DNA of 5,315 nt from Chloroflexi bacterium UBA4736 (GTDB lineage Bacteria > Chloroflexota > Dormibacteria > Dormibacterales > Dormibacteraceae): NCBI GenBank assembly GCA_002404015.1, contig DHIW01000079.1:28103-33417 (forward strand). The letters are read 5' to 3'. The notes beneath the pieces are model-generated. The model saw nothing but the letters and a program-made list of their open reading frames with translations, was not told where the DNA came from and ran no database searches. Every line of letters begins with the position of its first letter. Positions within the stretch are counted from its first letter, which is position 1. Shown one piece after another: positions 1 through 4,886 of this stretch. Position numbers and translations under genes: made by a program.

Positions 1-50
1 ACCGAATCCCTCGCCGACCTTCTTCAGCACCCTGCAAGAAGTGTACGGAG
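1..50. other. Left-edge flank, unassigned
   Basis: Too short to assign. On the minus strand a GTG at 28-30 opens a frame running off the edge (VLKKVGEGFG), which could be the start of a next gene, but it has no good ribosome site. On the plus strand a frame enters from the edge and stops at TGA 55-57, which would be the end of a convergent gene overlapping the CDF stop. Neither can be supported from so few codons. Confidence 0.25.
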
Positions 51-977
51 TCAGTGATCGTGGTGTCCGGCGTGGGAGTGCTGCGTCGTGCCGGGGTCCA
101 TGTGGATGTCCAGGCGGGCCGTCGGCACGTCGTGGGCGACTTCGTGCTCGACTTTTTGGGCAACCGCGTGGGCGGACTCCAGGGAGGCCCGGCGATCGCA
201 GTCGATGTGGATGACCGCAACCAGTTCCCGGCCCACCCAGCGGGCCCGGACGTCGTGCACGCCGAGCACGCCGTCCACCCGGGCCGCCGCCTCTCTGATG
301 TCCTCGATCAGGTGGGGATCGACCGCGTCCATCATCCGCAGGAAGAGGTCCTTCACGGTGCCGGCCAGGATGTAGAGGATCATCAGGGTGATCAGCAGGC
401 CCGCGATGGGGTCGGCGAGCGTCAGGCCGGCCCAGGCCAGGCCGATGCCAATGGCCGCGCCGGCCGAGACCAAAGCGTCGATCCGCGAGTGCACGCCGTC
501 GGCCTCCAGCGCGCTGGAGTTGAGGCCGCGGCCGACCCGGATCTTGTACTCGGACACGCCCAGGTTGGCGGCCACGCCGACGGCGGCCGCGAGGATGTTG
601 AACAGGTAGTTGCCGTACGCCTCGGGCCGCAGGAGCTTGAGCACCGACTCGTAGGCGGCCAGGGCGGCGGTGACCACGATCACCACGATGATCAGCAGTG
701 TGGCCACGTCCTCGATGCGGCCGAAGCCCGATGTGAAGCGCCGGTTGGCAGGTCGCCGCGCCAGTGCGAAGGCGGCCAGGAGCACCGCGGTCGTCAGGAC
801 GTCGCCGGCGTTGTGGAGCGCGTCGGCCAGGACGCCTGCCGAGTGGCCGGCCAGCGATGCCCAGAACTCGACGGCGGAGGCGAAGCCCAGCGCGACCGCG
901 GATACGATCACCGCCCGGACCGCGTCGCGGCTGTCATAAGCGCCGGTCCCGTGCACGTGCCCCTGTCCGCCCGCCAT
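51..977 (-). CDS. cation diffusion facilitator (CDF) family metal efflux transporter
   Basis: CDF proteins export divalent metals, usually Zn2+, from the cytoplasm in exchange for protons. The product has 308 residues, typical for the family. It shows about six hydrophobic segments (roughly 20-40, 47-72, 89-115, 122-142, 168-186, 188-208) and a cytoplasmic ferredoxin-like C-terminal domain (about 215-295). The transport site is visible as HNAGD in segment 2 (His55, Asp59) and HSRID in segment 5 (His163, Asp167). HxxxD rather than DxxxD in segment 2 is the pattern of Zn-selective members such as ZitB and the mammalian ZnTs, so zinc is the likely substrate (inference). FGRIED after segment 2 fits the family. 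The tail is His-rich (five His in the last nine residues). The ATG has no convincing Shine-Dalgarno site. It lies 74 bp after sufT on the same strand, so it may be its own unit or read-through; a functional link to SUF is not shown. Confidence 0.94.
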   Translation of the reverse strand: MAGGQGHVHGTGAYDSRDAVRAVIVSAVALGFASAVEFWASLAGHSAGVLADALHNAGDVLTTAVLLAAFALARRPANRRFTSGFGRIEDVATLLIIVVIVVTAALAAYESVLKLLRPEAYGNYLFNILAAAVGVAANLGVSEYKIRVGRGLNSSALEADGVHSRIDALVSAGAAIGIGLAWAGLTLADPIAGLLITLMILYILAGTVKDLFLRMMDAVDPHLIEDIREAAARVDGVLGVHDVRARWVGRELVAVIHIDCDRRASLESAHAVAQKVEHEVAHDVPTARLDIHMDPGTTQHSHAGHHDH

Positions 978-984
978 GGCGCTA

Positions 985-990
985 ATTCTG
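985..990 (-). promoter_or_regulatory. Weak -10-like hexamer just upstream of the CDF gene
   Basis: CAGAAT, four of six matches to TATAAT, ends 7 nt before the CDF ATG. No recognisable -35 lies 17 nt upstream. If used, transcription would begin at or next to the ATG, giving a leaderless message, which would agree with the absence of a ribosome site. A single short match in this context may be chance. Confidence 0.2.
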
Positions 991-1013
991 GCTACGGACG
1001 AGGAACCGCTATT

Positions 1014-1036
1014 CCTCCCCCCGCTCGCGGGGGAGG
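1014..1036 (-). repeat. Perfect 8-bp GC hairpin between sufT and the CDF gene
   Basis: CCTCCCCC (1014-1021) and GGGGGAGG (1029-1036) are exact inverted arms around a 7-nt loop. The hairpin starts 15 nt after the sufT stop on the minus strand. There is no U-tract after either arm (minus-strand continuation AATAGCGG), so it is not a canonical intrinsic terminator. It could act as a weak or U-less terminator, a 3'-end stabiliser for the suf mRNA, or be one copy of a dispersed REP-like palindrome. One copy in this window cannot decide between these. Confidence 0.55.
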
Positions 1037-1051
1037 TAGGGGTCCTGCCTC

Positions 1052-1372
1052 CTACACCATCCCGAGCTCCCAGCGGGCGTCTTCGGTCATCCGCTCAGGG
1101 GTCCAGGGCGGCTCGTACACCAACTCGACGCCGGCGTCCTTCACCCCCGGCAGGGTTAGCAGGTGGTCGCGCACGTCGGCCATCACCTCGGCCGCCATCG
1201 GGCAGCCCATCGCGGTCAGCGTCATCCGGACGTCCACGCGCTCGGGCCGGATGTCGATCTCGTAGACCAGGCCCAGGTCGACGATGTTGACCGGGATCTC
1301 GGGGTCGAAGACCTCGCGGAGAACCTCGATCACGTCCTCTTCCTTCAGCTGGACAGCGGGTGTGTCACTCAT
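1052..1372 (-). CDS. sufT: SufT, MIP18/DUF59-family Fe-S maturation factor
   Basis: MIP18-family (DUF59) proteins, including bacterial SufT, help mature Fe-S proteins. They are not thought to make clusters from scratch. The product has 106 residues and is a complete single domain: EEDVIEVLREVFDPEIPVNIVDLGLVYEI (11-39), TLTAMGCPMAAEV (51-63) with the conserved Cys57, and VYEPPWTPERMTEDARWELGM (85-105). These match the family's DPE(I/L)..N(I/V)VDLGL(V/I)Y, T..GCP and PPW.P..M..... signatures. The related PaaD family shares the domain, but no phenylacetate genes are present, so SufT fits best. The ATG is 2 nt after the rhodanese stop, with a GGAG about 11 nt upstream. The same frame stays open upstream to about 1603, but that part runs antiparallel to nothing recognisable and overlaps the rhodanese gene, so the start at 1372 is preferred. 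It is the last gene of the tightly packed block. Confidence 0.94.
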   Translation of the reverse strand: MSDTPAVQLKEEDVIEVLREVFDPEIPVNIVDLGLVYEIDIRPERVDVRMTLTAMGCPMAAEVMADVRDHLLTLPGVKDAGVELVYEPPWTPERMTEDARWELGMV

Positions 1373-1374
1373 GT

Positions 1375-1704
1375 CTATGGTTTCTCCACCGGGAGGCCGG
1401 CCTCGCGCCAGGCCTTGATGCCACCCCGGAAATTGATCACTTCCTTGACGCCGAGGGCGAGTGCCATCTCGGACGCCACAGCCGAGCGCTCGCCGATCTC
1501 GCACTGGAAGATGGTCCCGTCCTTGAACTGGTGCTTGGTCGGGTCGGTCAGGATCGAGGCCAGCACGACGTGGCGGGCGCCGGGGATGTGGCCTCGCTGC
1601 CACTCCCAGTCCTCTCGGACGTCCACGACCTCGTGGCCCTCCTCGACCAGGCGCTTGATGTCGTCCACCTTCAGGTCCTGGTAGGCGGTCTCACTCATCG
1701 TCAT
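1375..1704 (-). CDS. single-domain rhodanese-like protein in suf operon
   Basis: Rhodanese-fold proteins carry sulfane sulfur as a persulfide on a loop cysteine. This one has 109 residues, the size of a single GlpE/PspE-like domain, with no signal peptide or membrane segment. Visible elements are EVVDVREDWEWQRGHIPGARHV (residues 25-46), the active-site loop C68-EIGERS (a C-x4-R loop, six residues counting Cys68 and Arg73), and the C-terminal NFRGGIKAWREAGLPV. The loop is the right length and keeps the Cys, so the protein should be able to form a persulfide. The acidic E69/E72 pair is unlike the common CRSGxRS loop. The ATG overlaps the sufU stop (ATGA). A second in-frame ATG two codons later (1696-1698) also has a good ribosome site, so the product may be 107 residues. 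Its position between sufU and sufT suggests a sulfur-relay role for the SUF pathway, but this is inference; detoxification is an alternative. Confidence 0.9.
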   Translation of the reverse strand: MTMSETAYQDLKVDDIKRLVEEGHEVVDVREDWEWQRGHIPGARHVVLASILTDPTKHQFKDGTIFQCEIGERSAVASEMALALGVKEVINFRGGIKAWREAGLPVEKP

Positions 1705-2108
1705 GCCTCTTCCTCATCGTCTTCCTCATACTCGGCCAGCCCGTAGGCGCCGACCTTCAATACCTTGAGCGACAGCAGGGCGCACTTCAGGCGAGCGGGG
1801 GAGATGTCGATCCCCAGCTCTTCCAGAACATCGTCCTTCCCGATCTTCTTCGCCTCTTCCAGCGGCATGCCCTTCAACCGCTCCGTGAGCAGCGACGCCG
1901 AGGCCTGCGAGATGGCGCATCCGCGGCCGTGAAAGCGCACGTCCTGGATGACGCCGTCGCTGACCGCGAAGTCCATGCCGACGACGTCGCCGCAGAGCGG
2001 GTTGTTCTCCTCATGCGTGATGTCCGGGTGCTCCAGGCGCCCGAAGTTCCGCGGGTTCTTGTAGTGGTCGAGGATGTACTCGCGGTAGAACTGATCGTCG
2101 ACGGCCAT
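1701..2108 (-). CDS. sufU: SufU-type sulfur acceptor / NifU-family protein, short form
   Basis: SufU is a cytoplasmic zinc protein that accepts persulfide sulfur from SufS and passes it to the SufBCD scaffold. The product has 135 residues. The fold signature is clear: YREYILDHYKNPRNFG, NNPLCGD (Cys39, Asp41), GRGCAISQASASLLTE (Cys64), and ARLKCALLSLKVL (Cys109). The three Cys and the Asp match the zinc ligands of B. subtilis SufU. The residue before Cys109 is Lys, as in SufU, where IscU has a functional His. Cys64 and Cys109 are only 45 residues apart, close to IscU spacing (about 43) and much shorter than in B. subtilis SufU (about 62), so the usual SufU insert is missing. The C-terminus is an acidic tail (EYEEDDEEEA). 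The ATG overlaps the sufS stop by one base, with GAGGA 10 nt upstream. It is called SufU rather than IscU from its context next to SufS and from its C-terminal motif. Confidence 0.93.
   Translation of the reverse strand: MAVDDQFYREYILDHYKNPRNFGRLEHPDITHEENNPLCGDVVGMDFAVSDGVIQDVRFHGRGCAISQASASLLTERLKGMPLEEAKKIGKDDVLEELGIDISPARLKCALLSLKVLKVGAYGLAEYEEDDEEEA
1706..1715 (-). promoter_or_regulatory. Two overlapping ribosome sites before tandem ATGs of the rhodanese gene
   Basis: The purine-rich codons of SufU's acidic tail read GAGGAAGAGG here. GAGGA (1711-1715) is 6 nt before the ATG at 1702-1704, and AGAGG (1706-1710) is 7 nt before the second ATG at 1696-1698. Both starts are therefore plausible, and the same bases encode the SufU tail. 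Confidence 0.55.
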
Positions 2109-3340
2109 CAGGCGAAGATCCTCTGGGCGTCCCGCACCGCCTCCACCAGGCGGTCGATCTCCTGCTTCTCCGTGTAGAAGTAGAAGGAGGCGCGGGCGGT
2201 GGCGGCCACGTCGAGGCGGGTCATCAGCGGCATCGCGCAGTGGTGGCCGGCGCGCAGCGCGACCTGGTGGCGGTCCGCGATGGTCGCCAGGTCATGGGGA
2301 TGGATGCCCTCGACGTCGAATGACATCACGCCGGAGCGGCGGGCCGGAGGCGGGCCGAAGATCCGGATGCCGGGCAGCTCGCTCAGCGCCTCGTAGGCGT
2401 ACCCGGTGAGGTCCACCTCGTGCTCGTGGATGGCCTCCAGTCCGATCCCGGCCACATAGTCGACGGCGGCGCCCAGCCCGATCACCTCGGCAATCGGCTG
2501 GGTGCCGGCCTCGAACTTCCAGGGCAGGTCGTTGAAAGTGGTGCCCTCGACGGCGACGGTCCTGATCATGTCGCCGCCCGACTTGAACGGCGGCATCGCC
2601 TCGAGCAGCTCGCGCCGCCCGTAGAGGATGCCGATGCCGGTCGGCCCGCACATCTTGTGGCCGCCGAAAGCGTAGAAGTCGCAGCCGAGGTCGCGGACGT
2701 CGACGCCCAGGTGGGGAGCCCCCTGGGCGCCGTCGACCAGGACGGTCGCCCCGGCCGCCTTGGCCGCGGCAGTCATCGCCTTGGCCGGCGTGATCGTGCC
2801 CATCGCGTTGCTGACCTGTGTGAAGGCGACCAGCTTGGGGTTCTGCTCGAGCAGCGCCCGGAACTGGTCCTGGCGCAGCTCGCCGTTCTCGTCGATGTCC
2901 ACGTACTCGACGCGGGCGCCCTGGCGGGCCGCCAGCAGCTGCCAAGGGACGATGTTGGAGTGGTGCTCCAGGAGGGTGAGGACGATCAGGTCGCCGGCGC
3001 CGATGTTCTGCTCACCCCAGGAGCGGGCCACCAGGTTGATCGACTCGGTGGTGCCGCTGGTGTAGACGACCTCCTTCAGCGAGCGGGCGTTGATGAAGCG
3101 CTTGACCTTCTCGCGCGCGCCTTCGTAGTGCTCCGTCGCCTGCTCCGCGAACGAGTAGGCGGCGCGATGGATGTTGGAGTTGAACTTGAAGTAGTACTCC
3201 TCCATCGCCTCGATCACCTGGCGCGGGCGTTGGGACGTGTTCGAGCTGTCCAGGTAGGCGACGCCCGTCTCGAAGATCGGGAAATCGGCCCGGATGGCGG
3301 CCGTGTCCAGAGCCCTACCTCTCGATGTAGACGTTGCCAT
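2108..3340 (-). CDS. sufS: cysteine desulfurase SufS (PLP-dependent, group II)
   Basis: SufS converts L-cysteine to L-alanine and leaves a protein-bound persulfide, the sulfur source for the SUF pathway. It is cytoplasmic and usually a homodimer. The 410-residue length is normal. Visible motifs are the N-terminal IRADFPIF and YLDSSNTSQRP, TSGTTESINLVA, LLEHHSNIVPW (His126 expected to stack on PLP), VLVDGAQGAPH (Asp203), and FGGHKMCGPTGIG with Lys229 as the PLP Schiff-base lysine. RAGHHCAMPLM contains Cys368 as the catalytic cysteine, and Arg383 matches the substrate-binding Arg379 of E. coli SufS. His349 (HPHD), exactly 19 residues before Cys368, matches Bacillus subtilis SufS His342, which takes the zinc of SufU. 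This fits the SufU encoded next. The ATG start lies 26 nt inside the Rieske gene, has GAAGG 6 nt upstream, and has no other in-frame ATG before residue 46. The stop overlaps the sufU start in TGATG. Confidence 0.97.
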   Translation of the reverse strand: MATSTSRGRALDTAAIRADFPIFETGVAYLDSSNTSQRPRQVIEAMEEYYFKFNSNIHRAAYSFAEQATEHYEGAREKVKRFINARSLKEVVYTSGTTESINLVARSWGEQNIGAGDLIVLTLLEHHSNIVPWQLLAARQGARVEYVDIDENGELRQDQFRALLEQNPKLVAFTQVSNAMGTITPAKAMTAAAKAAGATVLVDGAQGAPHLGVDVRDLGCDFYAFGGHKMCGPTGIGILYGRRELLEAMPPFKSGGDMIRTVAVEGTTFNDLPWKFEAGTQPIAEVIGLGAAVDYVAGIGLEAIHEHEVDLTGYAYEALSELPGIRIFGPPPARRSGVMSFDVEGIHPHDLATIADRHQVALRAGHHCAMPLMTRLDVAATARASFYFYTEKQEIDRLVEAVRDAQRIFA

Positions 3341-3623
3341 CTTCGACCTTCACCTCGTACGTCTTGGCCGGGATCACTGCGGGCAGGCCGGTGACGGCGC
3401 CCGTTCTCAGGTTGAAACGCGAGCCGTGCTGCGGACACTCCACCTGGAGGTCCCACAGCTCGCCTTCCGACAGGAAGTAGAACTCGTGGGTGCAGATGTC
3501 GCTGATCGCGTAGAAGTTGCCGTCCTCGGCGTGCGCCAGGCAGACCGGCTCACCATCAACGTCGACGGAGCGCATCGACTCGACCGGGATCTCGTCGACG
3601 CTGGCGACCCGCTGCCTAGCCAA
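3315..3623 (-). CDS. Rieske-type [2Fe-2S] ferredoxin in suf operon
   Basis: This is a small soluble Rieske ferredoxin of 102 residues, of the kind that serves as the ferredoxin component of non-heme-iron dioxygenases. The cluster ligands are complete: Cys44-Thr-His46, 16 intervening residues, then Cys63-Pro-Gln-His66 followed by GSRFNL. This fits the C-x-H...C-x-x-H Rieske pattern. There is no signal peptide or membrane anchor, so it is cytoplasmic. The start is a TTG (3621-3623), overlapping the sufD stop by 8 nt and chosen because a GGAGG lies 6 nt upstream and it gives the family-like N-terminus (RVASVDEIP). The 3' end overlaps sufS by 26 nt. Rieske genes of this type also occur beside sufD in actinobacterial suf operons (recalled, not checked). 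No oxygenase gene is present here. An electron-transfer role for cluster assembly is inference from position; it could also be a client or a donor for an unlinked oxygenase. Confidence 0.93.
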   Translation of the reverse strand: MARQRVASVDEIPVESMRSVDVDGEPVCLAHAEDGNFYAISDICTHEFYFLSEGELWDLQVECPQHGSRFNLRTGAVTGLPAVIPAKTYEVKVEDGNVYIER

Positions 3624-4884
3624 GGCGCGCCTCCAGTTCCTCCTCGACCAGGTCGCGTGCCTGCTGGACCGGGATGCGGTCCAGGACCTCGCCGAAAAAG
3701 CCGCGGACGACCATCTGCTCCGCCTGGTCGCGGGGGATGCCCCGGCTCTCCAGGTAGAAGAGGTGCTCGGGGTCGATCGGAGCCACGGTCGCGCCGTGGG
3801 TGCAGCGAACGTCGTTGTTGAGGATCTCGAGCATCGGGATCGAGTCGGCCTTGGCGTTCTCGGATAGCAGCAGGTTGCGGTTGGCCTGGTAGGCGTCCGA
3901 GCGCTGGGCCCCCTTCTCGATCCGGATGAGGCCCGCGTACAGGCTTCGAGACGTGTCTCGCAGCGCTCCCTTGAAGAGCAGGTCCGAGGTGGTGTCGCCC
4001 ACCCGGTGCTCCTGGAGTGTGTGGAAGTCGAAAAACTGCTTGCCGGTGCCGAAGAACAGGCCCTTCAGCTCGGCCGACGCTCCGCGGCCGACCAGGCTGG
4101 CCTCGACCCGGGTCTTCGCGAAACCGCCGCCCAGTGCCACGTTCACGAGCCGCACTGTCGCCTCCTGGGCGGCGGACACGCGCTGCTCCGCGAAGACCCA
4201 GGCGTGGCTGCCCCAGCGCTGGAGCGAGAGGTAGCCCACGTTCGAGCCCTCCCCCGCGAACACCTCCGCCGAGCCGCTCGCCAGCGCCGGCTGGTCGAGG
4301 CTGGGCGACAGGAACTCGTCCACGTAGTTGAAGGAGCTGCCCCGGCCGGCCACCACCAGGGTGTGGGGGAGCACCGCGGCGCCGCCGCCCGACGACCAGA
4401 ACTGGCTGACGATCGGCTTCTCGATCGCCACCCCGTCCGGGACGTACAGGAAGGTGCCGCCGCTGAAAAGGGCGACCTGCAAGGCGTTGAGCTTGTCCCT
4501 CTCGGCCCGGACCTCGCTGAAGAGCCGCGACCGCACCAGGTCGGGATGCTCGCGGGCGGCCTCCGTCAGGGGCATGAAGATCACGCCCCGCCGGGCCAGC
4601 TCAGGGTCCAGCTCGACCTGGCCGGGCTCGGAGCCGCGCTGGCGGAGCACACCCGCGGTGTCCGCGATGGGATCCGCCGGCGCGGCGCCGTTGGCGCGCT
4701 CGAAGGCCTCGAAGGAGTCGAGGTCGAGGCCGCGCAGGTCGGTGCGCCGCCACTCCTCCTCGCTGCGCGAGGGCAGCGGCTGCCGCTCGTACGCCTCGAA
4801 CGCGGCCAGGCGCTGGGCGCGCAGCCAGTCGGGTTCCCCGTGGAGGTCGCTCAGCTCCTCCACGGACCTCTTGGTGAAGGACAT
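3616..4884 (-). CDS. sufD: Fe-S cluster assembly protein SufD
   Basis: SufD is the paralogous partner of SufB in the cytoplasmic SufBC2D complex. It is needed for iron acquisition and de novo cluster assembly. The 422-residue product has the normal family length. An N-terminal helical region (about 1-100, with the EEEWRRTDL motif common in SufD) is followed by the beta-helix core (about 130-350) and the C-terminal conserved block NNDVRCTHGATVAPID...FYLESRGI. His363 of CTHGAT corresponds to the invariant E. coli SufD His360 that faces the SufB catalytic Cys. The ATG start is 2 nt after the sufB stop, with a GGAGGG-like purine stretch inside the sufB end. The 3' end overlaps the Rieske gene by 8 nt. 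Similarity to the SufB tail (HGAT/HEAT, SRGIP) is expected paralogy. It was called SufD rather than SufB from its N-terminus and because the clear SufB lies just upstream. Confidence 0.97.
   Translation of the reverse strand: MSFTKRSVEELSDLHGEPDWLRAQRLAAFEAYERQPLPSRSEEEWRRTDLRGLDLDSFEAFERANGAAPADPIADTAGVLRQRGSEPGQVELDPELARRGVIFMPLTEAAREHPDLVRSRLFSEVRAERDKLNALQVALFSGGTFLYVPDGVAIEKPIVSQFWSSGGGAAVLPHTLVVAGRGSSFNYVDEFLSPSLDQPALASGSAEVFAGEGSNVGYLSLQRWGSHAWVFAEQRVSAAQEATVRLVNVALGGGFAKTRVEASLVGRGASAELKGLFFGTGKQFFDFHTLQEHRVGDTTSDLLFKGALRDTSRSLYAGLIRIEKGAQRSDAYQANRNLLLSENAKADSIPMLEILNNDVRCTHGATVAPIDPEHLFYLESRGIPRDQAEQMVVRGFFGEVLDRIPVQQARDLVEEELEARLG
3630..3634 (-). promoter_or_regulatory. Shine-Dalgarno site GGAGG deciding the TTG start of the Rieske gene
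   Basis: Inside the last codons of sufD, GGAGG stands 6 nt before the TTG at 3621-3623. No ATG or GTG in that frame gives the family-like N-terminus. A second purine run, AGGAGG (3639-3644), lies further upstream at 15 nt. The spacing of the nearer site supports initiation at TTG. Confidence 0.7.
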
Positions 4885-4886
4885 GC

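Noticed and set aside
1..57. Possible end of a plus-strand gene, or start of a minus-strand gene (GTG at 28-30), at the left edge
   Set aside because: Fewer than 20 codons are visible in either case, with no motif or clear ribosome site, so neither can be called a gene.
1036..1055. Second small inverted repeat GTAGG/CCTAC around the sufT stop
   Set aside because: Only 5 bp with a 10-nt loop, competing with the stronger hairpin next to it; likely chance in GC-rich sequence.
54..1265. Long plus-strand open frame (403 codons) opposite the CDF and sufT genes
   Set aside because: It is antisense to two genes with clear family motifs. The translation is Gly/Arg/Val/Asp/His-rich without recognisable domains, as expected from the mirror frame of high-GC coding sequence.
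1373..1603. Upstream extension of the sufT frame to an earlier start
   Set aside because: The extra residues are Arg/Pro/Gly-rich, overlap the rhodanese gene out of frame, and are absent from the usual ~100-residue MIP18 domain; the ATG at 1372 gives the normal length.
2292..2945. Second minus-strand open frame (217 codons) inside sufS
   Set aside because: It is a shifted frame of SufS with Arg/Gly-rich content and no motif; SufS itself reads without interruption.
2420..3394. Plus-strand open frame (324 codons) opposite sufS
   Set aside because: It is a mirror frame of a secure SufS gene, with low-complexity composition and no known motif.
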